Assembly: GCF_003114815.1 (NCBI RefSeq)
Contig: NZ_BFAZ01000009.1
Span: forward strand, 1,240,001 to 1,304,000
From: Leptospira ellinghausenii
GTDB taxonomy: Bacteria; Spirochaetota; Leptospiria; Leptospirales; Leptospiraceae
DNA length: 64,000 bases
Direction of reading: 5' to 3'
Every line of letters begins with the position of its first letter. Positions within the stretch are counted from its first letter, which is position 1. The notes under the pieces were generated by a model. The model was not told the origin of the DNA. It worked only from the letters and a program-made list of their open reading frames with translations, and made no database searches. Below are positions 1 to 9,911 of the stretch, piece after piece. A program made the position numbers and the translations under genes.

Positions 1-1
1 A

Positions 2-940
2 GACATCAAACCTTCTGATATCATCACTCCAAAATCCGTACTCAATGCTTTACGTGTCATCACCATCCTTGGTGGTTCTACAAATGCTGCACTCCATATG
101 ATCGCCATTGCACGTACGATGGGAATCAATTTGGACCTCGACCAAATCCAAAAGGTAACCGATACAACACCTCTACTTGCTGACATGAAACCAAGTGGGA
201 AGTATTTGATGGAAGACCTATTTGCTATCGGTGGGACACCTGCCATCATGAAATTTATGCTGAAGGAAGGAATGTTAGATGGTTCTTGTATGACTGTTAC
301 AGGAAAAACCATTGCAGAAAATTTGGAATCACTTCCAGACCTTCCAAAAGACCAAGACTTACTCAGACCAGTGAGTAACCCCATTAAAAAAGAAGGCCAC
401 ATACAAGTGTTATATGGTAACATTGCCAAAAAAGGTGCAGTTGCAAAAATCACTGGCCATGAAGGGGAAATGTTTGAAGGGAAAGCCATTTGTTTTGATT
501 CGGAAGTAGAAGCAAACGAAGGCATCCGAGATGGGAAAGTGAAACCTGGCCATGTAGTTGTGATTCGTTATGTGGGACCAAAAGGGGGACCTGGGATGCC
601 TGAGATGTTAAAACCAACCTCTGCCATCATTGGAGCTGGTCTTGGTGATAATGTAGCCCTCATCACTGATGGAAGGTTTTCTGGGGGAAGCCATGGATTT
701 GTGGTGGGTCATATCACCCCCGAAGCGATGGAAGGTGGCGAAATTGCATTGGTGGAAAACGGTGATGTGATCTCCATTGATGCTCGAACGAACAAATTAG
801 ATGTAAAAGTGAGTGCGGAAGAACTAGAAAAACGCCGTGCCAATTGGAAAAAACCACCTTACAGAGTGACGAGTGGTTATTTATGGAAGTACATCCAAAT
901 GGTGAAGGATGCAAGTACCGGTTGTTTGACGGACCGGTAA
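2..940 (+). CDS. ilvD: Dihydroxy-acid dehydratase, 5'-truncated by window edge
   Basis: This is the C-terminal part (about 312 residues) of an IlvD/Edd-family dehydratase. The reading frame is open from base 2, so the start lies outside the window. IlvD converts 2,3-dihydroxy-acids to 2-oxo-acids in the common step of valine, leucine and isoleucine synthesis, using an iron-sulfur cluster. Visible family signatures are the GGSTNA stretch near the window start and the C-terminal FSGGSHG followed by GHITPEA. The end is a normal TAA. The sugar-acid paralogue Edd is possible in principle, but the C-terminal motifs fit IlvD better. The gene converges on the pirin gene. Confidence 0.93.
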   Translation, partial: DIKPSDIITPKSVLNALRVITILGGSTNAALHMIAIARTMGINLDLDQIQKVTDTTPLLADMKPSGKYLMEDLFAIGGTPAIMKFMLKEGMLDGSCMTVTGKTIAENLESLPDLPKDQDLLRPVSNPIKKEGHIQVLYGNIAKKGAVAKITGHEGEMFEGKAICFDSEVEANEGIRDGKVKPGHVVVIRYVGPKGGPGMPEMLKPTSAIIGAGLGDNVALITDGRFSGGSHGFVVGHITPEAMEGGEIALVENGDVISIDARTNKLDVKVSAEELEKRRANWKKPPYRVTSGYLWKYIQMVKDASTGCLTDR

Positions 941-960
941 TTCAACCGATCCGTTTACCC

Positions 961-984
961 ACAAATTCCTTATTTTGAATTTGT
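961..984. terminator. Inverted repeat between convergent ilvD and pirin genes
   Basis: An 8-bp perfect inverted repeat (ACAAATTC at 961-968, GAATTTGT at 977-984) lies where the two genes converge and overlaps the last codons of the pirin gene. There is no strong T tract on either side, so a transcription-end role is only plausible. Confidence 0.3.
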
Positions 985-1995
985 AGGTGTTTCTTCTTTT
1001 CCGTTTGCGTGTTTGGCAAACCTACCTTTGCCAACATGGACGGGATCATAAGAATCCCAAGGCCATCCACCAAACTGAGTCTTACGGTAATCATCAAACG
1101 CTTGTTGGATTTCCTCTTGTTTGTTCATTACAAATGGTCCGTATTGGACAACCGGTTCTGCAATTGGTTTTCCTTCTAAGATCAGAATCCTTCCAGCTTC
1201 CGATCCGTTACGAATTTCGATAGTCTCGTCTGCTTTTAGGTTGTACATATGTTTTCCAGGGACTTGGGTTCCATCGACAACGAGTCCCTCTCCACGGAAA
1301 TAGTACAGATTGCGATTGTTCTCTTTGGAAGTTGTTGGTATCACAAACTGAACTTCAGGGTCCAAATCCAAAATGTAAATTCCCACTTCGTTTGCTCGGT
1401 CTGCTGCCCATGAATTGGGTGGTGGGTCCAATGCTTTGTCACCAAATAGAGAACCTGCGACCGTTTTGATTTTGACCTGTTTATGATTTGAGTCAGATAG
1501 AATTTTCACTGGTATATCTTCGTTCCAAAACATTTTAAAATGTGGGTCAACAAACTTATGTTTAGCGGGTAAATTGAGCCAAATTTGGAAAAGTTCAAGT
1601 GTGTTTTCTTCTGATTCATTGATGAGTGGAAACATCTCAGAATGTTGGATCCCTGCGCCTGCCGTCATCCACTGCACATCACCATCACCATATCGGCCAG
1701 CAGCTCCCTGTGAATCTGCATGGTCAACCAACCCACGCTGAACAACTGTTACGGTTTCGAATCCTCTATGGGGGTGACCAGGAAAACCAGGAATGGTTTC
1801 TCCATGATACATCCTCCAACCATCTTTTCCGACAAAGTCCTGTCCAATTTGTCTTCCTTGTAAGGATGCATTGGGTCCAAATTTTCCATTGCCGTTGGGA
1901 TAAAAATCTTCGTGGTGTACGCAGAACAAAAATGGGTCAGAAGTTGGCCATTGGAAGTCTAGTTTTTGAGCATATAATATGGATTTGTGTTTCAT
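970..1995 (-). CDS. Pirin family protein
   Basis: A 341-residue bicupin of the pirin family. The N-terminal cupin carries the signature HPHRGFETVT, followed by a DGDVQWMTAGAGIQHSE stretch; these contain the metal-binding His and Glu residues typical of pirins. Bacterial pirins are cytoplasmic, metal-binding and sometimes have quercetinase-like dioxygenase activity or bind other enzymes; the substrate cannot be told from sequence. The second cupin is less conserved, as usual, and ends in a Lys/Thr/Asn-rich tail. The protein is slightly longer than the usual 230-300 residues. It lies 53 bp downstream of an outer-membrane protein gene on the same strand and may share its transcript. Confidence 0.88.
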   Translation of the reverse strand: MKHKSILYAQKLDFQWPTSDPFLFCVHHEDFYPNGNGKFGPNASLQGRQIGQDFVGKDGWRMYHGETIPGFPGHPHRGFETVTVVQRGLVDHADSQGAAGRYGDGDVQWMTAGAGIQHSEMFPLINESEENTLELFQIWLNLPAKHKFVDPHFKMFWNEDIPVKILSDSNHKQVKIKTVAGSLFGDKALDPPPNSWAADRANEVGIYILDLDPEVQFVIPTTSKENNRNLYYFRGEGLVVDGTQVPGKHMYNLKADETIEIRNGSEAGRILILEGKPIAEPVVQYGPFVMNKQEEIQQAFDDYRKTQFGGWPWDSYDPVHVGKGRFAKHANGKEETPTNSK

Positions 1996-2048
1996 TTTGT
2001 CCTATCACAAAAGGGATCACCCTCTAATGATAAGACAAGGAAACGATG

Positions 2049-3197
2049 TCAAAAGTTTTTAACAAGAGATACATTCACACCAAAAGATCCAAATTCTTTT
2101 GAACTTTGTGAAGAATTTAGGTCTGGCACGGAGCTGAGTTCCACAGGAGTTTTTCCTTGGCCTAAATTAAATCCAGTCACTTCCGAAACACTAAAAGAGG
2201 ACATCTGGTAAAACCCACCATATTTGATTCCCAAAGTATCAAATACTTTCCACACAAGTCCCATCTCCAAAGAAACCGAGGCACCACCAAGACCACGCAT
2301 TAATCCTTCTTTTGATTGGAATGCCGTTAAATCAGTTTTGGAAACCGGAGAACTAAAAACAACTTGGTTACTTGCATTTAAACTACCTGTGGAAGATGTT
2401 TCAATTCCATAACTCAGTAGTTTTAGTTGGCCAGCAAAGATTGTTAAATCACCAATCATATAAAAATTGAGCCAGTCCGTGATGGATGTAGCAAAACCAT
2501 AATTCATTCCATAGTTTTTTGTTCTAAATTCTACCGAACCCGTTGAGAACGCATAACCTTCAGTTACAGATTGATCTCCTGTTCGTAAAAATGGAAATTT
2601 TAATTGGAAGGATTGGAATGGACCTTTCGATGATAATTCTGAATAACTAAAACTCAATTCAGAAGATGTAGAATCAGTTAAATAGTTAATGGGACCTAAA
2701 CCGATTTTAAATCCAACTTCGTTCACGCCAGATCTAACTTTATCATTTAGGTAAAGGCCATTTGTACTAAAGCTAGTCCTTGAATCGTTGTATTGTTCTC
2801 CTTTCGCATAAACAAATCCAATAAAAAAATCTTCTGAAAATTGATGAGAGTATTTAATGCGTGGTGAAATTGTGGAGGTTGGTCTTGATTCCGCACTCTC
2901 TGTGATAATACCTGGAGGGTTTAAATTATTTGTTGTGTTGCTGCTGTTGACAAAACTGGAAGCGACACGTGCAGAGTTTAGAATACTAGAGACTGATTGT
3001 GGTCCACCTTCTGAAGGAGTTTGCACGAATTCACCAGCAAGTTCTAAGACAGCAAGTCTCGATCCAAAAAACGATTTTTTGGGAGTGGGATTGGCTGGTG
3101 GATTTGGTTCTGGTGTTGTTTGGGTAACTGGTTGTGCCACCAGAGGAAGAGAGAAGAATAAAATGAAGATGAGGTGAAAAATCAGTGTACTTCGCAT
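2049..3197 (-). CDS. Predicted outer-membrane beta-barrel protein, unknown function
   Basis: A 382-residue protein with an N-terminal signal peptide (about residues 1-21, ending LVAQ) and a Pro/Asn/Thr-rich linker (PEPNPPANPTPKK). The rest alternates polar and hydrophobic residues with many Ser, Gly, Tyr and Phe, as in outer-membrane beta-barrels, and the chain ends in a strand closing with Phe (NVSLVKNF), the usual barrel-assembly C-terminus. I do not recognise a named family. A stretch of about 100 bp upstream separates it from the histidine kinase gene on the same strand. Confidence 0.7.
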   Translation of the reverse strand: MRSTLIFHLIFILFFSLPLVAQPVTQTTPEPNPPANPTPKKSFFGSRLAVLELAGEFVQTPSEGGPQSVSSILNSARVASSFVNSSNTTNNLNPPGIITESAESRPTSTISPRIKYSHQFSEDFFIGFVYAKGEQYNDSRTSFSTNGLYLNDKVRSGVNEVGFKIGLGPINYLTDSTSSELSFSYSELSSKGPFQSFQLKFPFLRTGDQSVTEGYAFSTGSVEFRTKNYGMNYGFATSITDWLNFYMIGDLTIFAGQLKLLSYGIETSSTGSLNASNQVVFSSPVSKTDLTAFQSKEGLMRGLGGASVSLEMGLVWKVFDTLGIKYGGFYQMSSFSVSEVTGFNLGQGKTPVELSSVPDLNSSQSSKEFGSFGVNVSLVKNF

Positions 3198-3296
3198 TCT
3201 CTCATAAATGAAAATCTAAGAAACTGTATCTATCAAAAAAAAATGAGAATGGCAAGTTGGAGTAAAAAATCTGCAAACATTGGAAATAAATTTCCT

Positions 3297-4523
3297 TTAG
3301 ATTGTGTCTTGTCCTAATTCAAAGTAAAACGTTGTCCCTCCTTGTAACACACTTTCGACCCAAATTTTACCACCATGTTGTTCTATAAAATCTTTACTCA
3401 AGATGAGACCAAGTCCAGTACCTACTTCTTGTGCTGTTCCAGGTGTTGAAACCTTTTGGTCTAAGCGAAATAAAGAATTGATTTGATCCTTTGACATTCC
3501 AATCCCTTCATCTTTAACATAAAAACAAGAGTTTTTAGACTTAGTATCATTCTTTGCTTGAGAAGGATTACATCCAATTTCAATTGTTTGGTTATAATTG
3601 CTATACTTGATTGCATTTGAAATTAAATTACGAAAAATTGTTTCGATCATAAAAGAATCAGCAATCAAGTGAAATGTTTTTGGAATCTGATTCTTGAGTG
3701 ATAAGTTCTTTTTATGAATTGATAATGAAAAAAGATCAATGGTTTTGTGAACTAAATCGTATAAAGAAATCAAAACAGGTTGGAATGTGATCATTCCATT
3801 TTGTGTGCTAGCCCAGTGGAGTAAATTTTCCATGAGAGAATAGAGTTTTTCTGACGATTCATTTAAAATTTGTAAGTTAAGTAACCTATCTTCGTTGGAT
3901 AGTATTGTAATTTTTTCACTTAAATTTTTGGTAAACTCTCTATGGGATCCTAGAGGCCCTCTCAAATCGTGAGCAATGATTGAAAAAAATTTATCTTTCG
4001 TCGCATTTAATTCACTCAATTTTAGTGCTGCTTGTTTAAGTTTAGATTCATTTAGTTTATGTTCGGTGATATCACGTGCAATCGCACAATTATATTTTTT
4101 GCCATCGTATTCTACTAAGTTAACAGTCACTTCAATAGGAATTGTTTTTCCATCTTTTCGTTTATTGATTGTTTCTAATGTAAAAGATTTTCTCTCTAAT
4201 ATCTCTTGCCAATGTGCATCCCAAATCTCTTTTGTGAAGAGAGGATCAACTTGAAACATTGTCATCGAAAGAAATTCCTCTTTCGAATACCCAAAATTAA
4301 TGCAAGCCGCGTTGTTAACGAAAATATACTTACCATTTTCATCCAACCACAGGATGGAATCAGATATGGTATCGATCGAAAATTGAGTAAAATGAAGTAA
4401 ATCGCTAATCTTTGTTTGGTGGTTGTTTTGACTTATTTGAAACTGTTTTAGAGTTTGGTTCTCCTGTTCTAATTTTTGGATCTCAGCGAGGAGGACTTCG
4501 AAGGATTTTTGCGAAGTAGGCAT
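3297..4523 (-). CDS. PAS-domain sensor histidine kinase (orphan)
   Basis: A 408-residue soluble histidine kinase. Order: a short N-terminal coiled coil (about 8-35), one PAS domain (about 45-155, with the PAC-like ending CAIARDITEHK), a second short coiled coil, a HisKA dimerisation segment with the phospho-accepting His185 in the IIAHDLRGP box, and a HATPase domain with the N box (NLISNAIKYSN), G1 (DEGIGMS) and G2 (GTGLGL) motifs. All catalytic boxes look intact. No membrane segment is present, so it senses a cytoplasmic signal. No response regulator is nearby, so the partner is unknown. The gene is divergent from the zinc-ribbon/PP2C pair. Confidence 0.92.
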   Translation of the reverse strand: MPTSQKSFEVLLAEIQKLEQENQTLKQFQISQNNHQTKISDLLHFTQFSIDTISDSILWLDENGKYIFVNNAACINFGYSKEEFLSMTMFQVDPLFTKEIWDAHWQEILERKSFTLETINKRKDGKTIPIEVTVNLVEYDGKKYNCAIARDITEHKLNESKLKQAALKLSELNATKDKFFSIIAHDLRGPLGSHREFTKNLSEKITILSNEDRLLNLQILNESSEKLYSLMENLLHWASTQNGMITFQPVLISLYDLVHKTIDLFSLSIHKKNLSLKNQIPKTFHLIADSFMIETIFRNLISNAIKYSNYNQTIEIGCNPSQAKNDTKSKNSCFYVKDEGIGMSKDQINSLFRLDQKVSTPGTAQEVGTGLGLILSKDFIEQHGGKIWVESVLQGGTTFYFELGQDTI

Positions 4524-4623
4524 ACGGAATGACTTAGTTTACAATGATTACAATAAATTGCCAAGAACTATGTAGCCTTCAATTTAAGAATCCTATGCTG
4601 GAATTTGACTTGACCAAGTAAAA

Positions 4624-6417
4624 ATGATCAATCTTACTAAACAGCCTCTAGTTATGGCCTGTCTGTATTGTCAAAAAGGTTCAAAAACATTTTCTCGTTT
4701 GGAACCTATCGAGGACTTGAGCCAAATTCCAAATTTTCCAATCCATGACATTGTAGGAGAAATACGAAATCCCTTCCGAGAAATTTATGAATGTACCCAG
4801 TGCCATCAGTATTGGTGGATCCGGGTAAAAGGGACGGGTGACCCAAGGTCCACCTATCCAGAGTATTACGAACAAACTGCTGAATTAATTGATGACCAAC
4901 GTTCAGAACTGATACGTTATCCATCAGTAGAATCTCTTTTGCGTTATGGTGGATTAAACTATCCCTATACATTTTTTACTGAAGTTTTGGAAAAAATTGC
5001 AGTAACGGAAAAAGATTCACTCAAACAGATATTTTTAGAAAGAACTCAGAATCTACCTAGTTCGGCAAAACTATGGTTACGTACTTGGTTTCAAAAAGAA
5101 TTTCCAAAAGAATTTTTAGATGAGAAAACAAAAGGTTTTCCATATAAGGCCAATTTACTGCATTCGATGCGAGAAGGAGAAATCATTTTGGTTACTGAGT
5201 GGATCACACTCGATCAATTTGTGATCCTTTCTGTTTACGATGATACCTACACTCTCACAGCCTTTCATTTAAATGAAAAAAAAGTCCTATGGAGTAGGCC
5301 AGTCAAACGACCTTTTTTGGAAGGTATGTCCATCCCTTATTTGTTCTATCAGTCTGGGTATTTGTGTTATTACCAAGGATTTCAAAAAGGATCAGAATAT
5401 GATTCCAAACTCAATAGACCGAATGAATTGTTATTATTTGATCTGAATGGAAAATTAGAAATTTCAATTCCACTTGCCTTTCGTTGTTACGACGTACTGT
5501 CTACAGAAGAACGTGATGTTTCTGAATACCGAGTGGTTCATAACTTCGCTTTTACCATCATCGATGAAATCCTATACCTCCCTCATGGGAATGAAATCTA
5601 TATTTACGATCTAAAATCAAAAAACCTGATCCATACCTTAAAATCGCCAAATGGTGATGCCTTTTCTGGTAAAACTTTCCTTACTGAAACAGGAATCATC
5701 CTGTTTCACACATGCAAGGGTGTATTTGCAATTAACAATGAGTATGAAATTGTATTCCAATACAGTTCCAAGTTCCATCCAGTTTTCATTGATTCAAATT
5801 TAAATTTTTATTATTACTATGCAATCGTAGACAATATCCAAACGGGAGAACAAAAGCGTTTTTCTAAAACAGAAGATTCGGGTATCAACCTTCCTTTCGA
5901 ATTGGCATCTCTTCCTATAGAATTCAAAAATAGAATATTGATTCCATTTGTTTGGGACAAATCATATTTGTTAGATGAAAATCTCAATATCATAAAGGAA
6001 TTCGAGTTTACATGTACGGATACCTTAGGTCCCCATTCTTTTAATGTTACAAAATCACCCATTCTCATCGTAGAAGACAAACTTGTTTTTACAAATGATT
6101 ACCATTCTATCGTTATGATTGATGAGTTGGGAAATGAATTGAGTCATTTTCCAATCCAATCAGAAGTACTCCAATTGTTTAGTTTTGATGGAAGACATAC
6201 CGTTGTAGTTCTTTCTTGTTATGATGAGTACAGTGACGAGAATCAAATTGATCTCATTTTACTCGGTCAAAATGGAGAACAACTACTACGAAAAATATTT
6301 CCAGGTCCAGAAGGATTGAGTGCCAACTTCAATGGATTTCTCATCTTTGCACAACAAAATCTGATTTATTCATACGATATGTTTCAGGAAATTGAGTTAA
6401 CAAAAAATCCAAAATGA
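4624..6417 (+). CDS. Zinc-ribbon protein with predicted beta-propeller-like body, unknown function
   Basis: A 597-residue protein with no signal peptide. The N-terminus has two CxxC knuckles (Cys13/Cys16 and Cys57/Cys60, the latter in an ECTQCHQYWW stretch), likely one zinc ribbon. From about residue 185 onward there are repeated beta-rich segments (such as YLPHGNEIYIYDLKSKNLIHTL and LLDENLNIIKEFEF) that resemble PQQ/WD-like propeller blades, although no canonical repeat motif is clear. It overlaps the next gene by ATGA, so the two are translationally coupled. I do not recognise a named family. A role linked to the phosphatase that follows is inference only. Confidence 0.75.
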   Translation: MINLTKQPLVMACLYCQKGSKTFSRLEPIEDLSQIPNFPIHDIVGEIRNPFREIYECTQCHQYWWIRVKGTGDPRSTYPEYYEQTAELIDDQRSELIRYPSVESLLRYGGLNYPYTFFTEVLEKIAVTEKDSLKQIFLERTQNLPSSAKLWLRTWFQKEFPKEFLDEKTKGFPYKANLLHSMREGEIILVTEWITLDQFVILSVYDDTYTLTAFHLNEKKVLWSRPVKRPFLEGMSIPYLFYQSGYLCYYQGFQKGSEYDSKLNRPNELLLFDLNGKLEISIPLAFRCYDVLSTEERDVSEYRVVHNFAFTIIDEILYLPHGNEIYIYDLKSKNLIHTLKSPNGDAFSGKTFLTETGIILFHTCKGVFAINNEYEIVFQYSSKFHPVFIDSNLNFYYYYAIVDNIQTGEQKRFSKTEDSGINLPFELASLPIEFKNRILIPFVWDKSYLLDENLNIIKEFEFTCTDTLGPHSFNVTKSPILIVEDKLVFTNDYHSIVMIDELGNELSHFPIQSEVLQLFSFDGRHTVVVLSCYDEYSDENQIDLILLGQNGEQLLRKIFPGPEGLSANFNGFLIFAQQNLIYSYDMFQEIELTKNPK

Positions 6418-8432
6418 AAATTCAAAATCTTTTTCTACAATGTTTGGTACTTTTGTTCTGCTGTGAATTGTCAGCAAATGAATCCATTGTCAATCTAAGC
6501 CAAATACAAGAAAAACCTATTCATTTAGCAAAGTATATGTATGTCTTGGAAGATACCAATCATCAAATTGAATTCCAAGATTTAAAGTTAAATGTTTCCA
6601 AATATCCTTTTCATCAAAATCCAAATGCAAAAGAAGCCTTCAACTTTTCGTATTCTAAATCAACTTATTGGCTAAAAGTGAAAATTGTAAATCCATATGA
6701 TCATGAATATAGTTCTAGTTTGGTTGTGAGTTATCCAAGATTAAAGACATTGGATTTGTATTTTGAAACAAATGAAGGAATGAAATTCATTCCTTCTGGA
6801 TATGCTGTGGCAGCAATGGATCGACCATATCCTTCTAGAAATTTTGTTTTTCCCATAGTCTTTCCAAGAAATACAACTTCTACGATTTACTTAAAAGTAA
6901 AATCTCCAAATGCAATTAACTTACCAATACAACTTTGGAAACAAAAATCCTATGACCGACATGAAATCGATGATCATGTTTTGCAGGCGATTTATTTTGG
7001 TATGACACTTGCGATGATCGTGTTTAACCTTTTTGTATTTTTCATTTTAAGAGATATTAGTTATTTATTATATGTTCTGGTTGTATTAAGTTCTGCGATT
7101 GCGATTGCAACTCATAATGGAATTGCCTCCGAGTATTTATGGAACAACTCGCCATGGTTAGACCAATATGCCATTAATCTACTGATTTCCGTTGTATTGA
7201 TTTTGTTCCTGATTTTTATGCGGACATTACTTCAGACTAAAAAAGTTTTACCACGATTTGATCGAGTGAATTGGCTATTAATTTTAATTCAGTTTTTGCT
7301 CCCTATAATTTACATAATTAACTTTGATCTGATTATTAAATGGTTAGTTTTAAGTCACACGATTACTTCTTTATGGATTCTTATCATCGGTGTTCTTTGC
7401 TCTTTTAAAAGACAACGAATTGCTTATTTTTTCCTTTTAGCCTTTGCTTTTTTATTCCTAGCACTAATCATTTCCACATTAAGAGCATTAGGATACATTC
7501 CTACAAATGTATTTACAATGGAAGGTCCACAATATGGATCAGCTGCTGAGATGATGTTACTTGCCTTTGCGTTGGCTGATCGTTACAATTTTATCATTAA
7601 AGAAAAAGAAATCGCTGAAAACAATGTCAAAATCAATTTAGAAAAATCCAATTTAGAATTAGAAGAAAAAGTAAAGGAAAGAACATTTAAACTTAACCAA
7701 ACACTTAGTGTATTAAGAAGAGATCTATTTGTTGCTAAAAAAATTCAGGAAAACTCTATCTCTGTTGATGAAAAATTATTAGAACAACTCAATTTTGTTT
7801 TCAAATACCTTCCAGTTTCAGAAGTAGGTGGTGATTTTTTTGATATTACTCATCTTAAGGATTCCCGATTTAGAATTTTGGTAGCAGATGCAACAGGCCA
7901 TGGAGTACATGCTGCTATGATCACGATGGCGATCAAAGGGTTATATGATCCAATAAAAGAATTCGAACTCACGCCAAGTAAAGTAATGGAAATTTTTAAT
8001 GAAGAATTTATGGATAATTTTGTTTCATTAAACAGCTTACTGACAGCCATCATCATCGATATCCACTTTGAGGAAAAAACAATTCAATTTGCTTCTGCTG
8101 GTCATCCTTCTGCTGTGTTATTACAAAATGGAAAATTGAAACTTTTAGCAAAAACAGGAAGGATGATTGGACTGAAAAAACAAACCCATTATGAAAATAT
8201 CGAACTTAAATTTGAATCAGGAAACCGATTGTTTATTTTTACAGATGGTGTTTATGAAGCTTTTAATCAAAATGATGAGGAATTTGGCGAAGAGAAACTC
8301 CATGCACTTTTTGTGAACACCACTCAATTGTCCTTATCCGAGGTGGAAGAGGAACTATTGAAATCTCTCCAAAATTTTCAGAATGGTCAGGACAGACAGG
8401 ATGACCTAACCATTTTGGGTTTTGATTTGTAG
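6414..8432 (+). CDS. 7TMR-DISM receptor with SpoIIE-type PP2C phosphatase domain
   Basis: A 672-residue membrane signalling protein. It has a signal peptide (to about residue 22), a periplasmic 7TMR-DISM extracellular domain (about 30-180, with the typical STYWLKVKI strand), seven hydrophobic helices (about 190-400), a coiled coil (about 400-440) and a C-terminal SpoIIE/PP2C serine phosphatase. Phosphatase motifs VGGDFFD, DATGHGVHAAM, FASAGHPSAV, FTDGVYEAF and RQDDLTILG are all present, so the metal-binding aspartates are intact. Such proteins usually dephosphorylate an anti-sigma-factor antagonist in response to an outside ligand; no such antagonist gene is visible here. Start codon overlaps the stop of the previous gene. 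Confidence 0.92.
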   Translation: MKIQNLFLQCLVLLFCCELSANESIVNLSQIQEKPIHLAKYMYVLEDTNHQIEFQDLKLNVSKYPFHQNPNAKEAFNFSYSKSTYWLKVKIVNPYDHEYSSSLVVSYPRLKTLDLYFETNEGMKFIPSGYAVAAMDRPYPSRNFVFPIVFPRNTTSTIYLKVKSPNAINLPIQLWKQKSYDRHEIDDHVLQAIYFGMTLAMIVFNLFVFFILRDISYLLYVLVVLSSAIAIATHNGIASEYLWNNSPWLDQYAINLLISVVLILFLIFMRTLLQTKKVLPRFDRVNWLLILIQFLLPIIYIINFDLIIKWLVLSHTITSLWILIIGVLCSFKRQRIAYFFLLAFAFLFLALIISTLRALGYIPTNVFTMEGPQYGSAAEMMLLAFALADRYNFIIKEKEIAENNVKINLEKSNLELEEKVKERTFKLNQTLSVLRRDLFVAKKIQENSISVDEKLLEQLNFVFKYLPVSEVGGDFFDITHLKDSRFRILVADATGHGVHAAMITMAIKGLYDPIKEFELTPSKVMEIFNEEFMDNFVSLNSLLTAIIIDIHFEEKTIQFASAGHPSAVLLQNGKLKLLAKTGRMIGLKKQTHYENIELKFESGNRLFIFTDGVYEAFNQNDEEFGEEKLHALFVNTTQLSLSEVEEELLKSLQNFQNGQDRQDDLTILGFDL

Positions 8433-8528
8433 CTTAAATTTTTAAAAAAAAGGTTTAATATTAAATTATTTTATATCAAATTAGGAGGCTAATCAGTCTA
8501 TTTTCTAAAGGATCCAATAGGAAATCAT

Positions 8529-9605
8529 ATGAGTTTGTTGTTTGAAAAAGCAAAATTAGGAAATTTAGAATTAAAAAATCGTGTCGTAATGGCACCTATG
8601 ACAAGATCGAGATCAATTGGAAATGTTCCAGGTGAAATCGTAGCGACATACTACGAACAAAGATCAGAAGCAGGACTTATCATTACAGAAGGAACCTCTC
8701 CGTCTCCGAATGGTTTAGGTTATGCGAGAATCCCTGGAATTTTTTCAAAAGAACAAACAGATGCATGGAAAGTTGTGACTGACAAAGTTCATAAAAAAGG
8801 AAGCAAAATTTTCGTTCAATTGATGCATACTGGTAGAATTGGGCATGAATTCAATTTGCCTAAATCAGCAAAAGTTCTTGCTCCATCTGCCATTATGGCA
8901 AAAGGCAAAATGTGGACTGATAGTAATGGAATGGTAGATCATCCAACTCCTAAAGAAATGTCCAAAGACGAAATTCAATCTACGATACAAGAATTTGTTT
9001 TAGCATCTAAGAATGCGATCGCTGCAGGATTTGATGGAGTTGAATTACATGCAGCAAACGGATATTTGTTGGAGCAATTTTTACACCCTTCTTCCAATCA
9101 AAGAACTGATGAATATGGTGGCTCAATTGAAAATCGTATTCGATTCATTCTTGAAGTGAGCAAAGCAGTTTCTGATGCCATTGGAAAAGAAAAAACTGGA
9201 ATCAGATTATCTCCTTACGGAGCTTTTAACGATTTATTTCCATTTGAGGAAACTCATGATGAGTATTCTTTATTGTCACAAAAGTTAAATGAACTTGGTA
9301 TTGTTTACATTCATTTGGTGGATCACTCTTCAATGGGAGCACCAACTGTAGATCCAAAAACTGTTTCAGCAATTAGAAATAATTTTAAACAGACTCTTAT
9401 TTTAAGTGGAGGGTATGATTCACAACGTGCTGAAGCAGATCTAACATCAGGTAACGCTAATTTGGTGGCATTCGGAAAACCATTTCTTGCAAACCCAGAT
9501 CTTGTGACTAAATTCCAAAAGAATATACCTCTTGCAAATTTTGATGAAGCCACTTTATATACTCCCGGAGAAAAAGGTTACATCGATTATCCACTTGTCT
9601 CCTAA
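8529..9605 (+). CDS. Old Yellow Enzyme family alkene reductase
   Basis: A 358-residue FMN-dependent ene-reductase of the NemA/OYE family (usual length about 360). Visible signatures are the N-terminal KNRVVMAPMTRSRS, the substrate-binding FDGVELHAANGYLLEQFL block with its His/Asn pair, the conserved SNQRTDEYGGSIENR stretch, and GKPFLANPDL near the C-terminus. It reduces activated C=C bonds of enones or nitro compounds with NAD(P)H in the cytoplasm. An AGGAAA ribosome-binding site lies just before the ATG. It appears to be a single-gene unit, followed by an intergenic stretch with a strong hairpin. Confidence 0.93.
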   Translation: MSLLFEKAKLGNLELKNRVVMAPMTRSRSIGNVPGEIVATYYEQRSEAGLIITEGTSPSPNGLGYARIPGIFSKEQTDAWKVVTDKVHKKGSKIFVQLMHTGRIGHEFNLPKSAKVLAPSAIMAKGKMWTDSNGMVDHPTPKEMSKDEIQSTIQEFVLASKNAIAAGFDGVELHAANGYLLEQFLHPSSNQRTDEYGGSIENRIRFILEVSKAVSDAIGKEKTGIRLSPYGAFNDLFPFEETHDEYSLLSQKLNELGIVYIHLVDHSSMGAPTVDPKTVSAIRNNFKQTLILSGGYDSQRAEADLTSGNANLVAFGKPFLANPDLVTKFQKNIPLANFDEATLYTPGEKGYIDYPLVS

Positions 9606-9893
9606 TGGATAAAAGCGTTCATTTTTATGGGCGCCTCAATTTGAACTGTAACAGATGCTAAATTCTATGAAGGAACGGGCTCCTACGGGGTCCGCTTTCG
9701 CTCCCGTCCAAAGAGGTTTCACCTCATTGGACCTAAAGCCCTCCAGATCCCTGGCGCTATTGGACTCTATGACTTCTTTCCTGTACTGAAATACACACTT
9801 TCTCCAATGTCTTAGTCATTTGCAGAATGCAATGTACAGATCTTGAATGAAAATACATTCCTGAAAAATTCTCTCCTTGTTTAATCTGTTATA
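9606..9893. other. Intergenic stretch with GC-rich hairpin segment
   Basis: There is no credible gene in these 288 bp. The middle part (about 9670-9790) is visibly richer in GC than its surroundings and holds a strong hairpin (listed separately). An ACGGG/CCCGT pair at 9676-9680 and 9703-9707 forms a second possible stem next to it. Confidence 0.5.
9706..9732. repeat. Near-perfect hairpin, 11-bp stem
   Basis: GTCCAA (9706-9711) and GAGGT (9713-9717) pair with ACCTC (9721-9725) and TTGGAC (9727-9732), with one A/A mismatch and a three-base TTC loop. No T tract follows on either strand, so this is not a standard intrinsic terminator. It could be a REP-like element or a structured RNA end. Confidence 0.65.
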
Positions 9894-9911
9894 GTGAATT
9901 TAATATCCACT

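Noticed and set aside
1626..2027. A 133-codon frame opposite the pirin gene
   Set aside because: It is a shadow of the pirin gene, whose motifs are clear.
2857..3177. A 106-codon frame opposite the outer-membrane protein gene
   Set aside because: It is antisense to a signal peptide and linker that fit a real exported protein.
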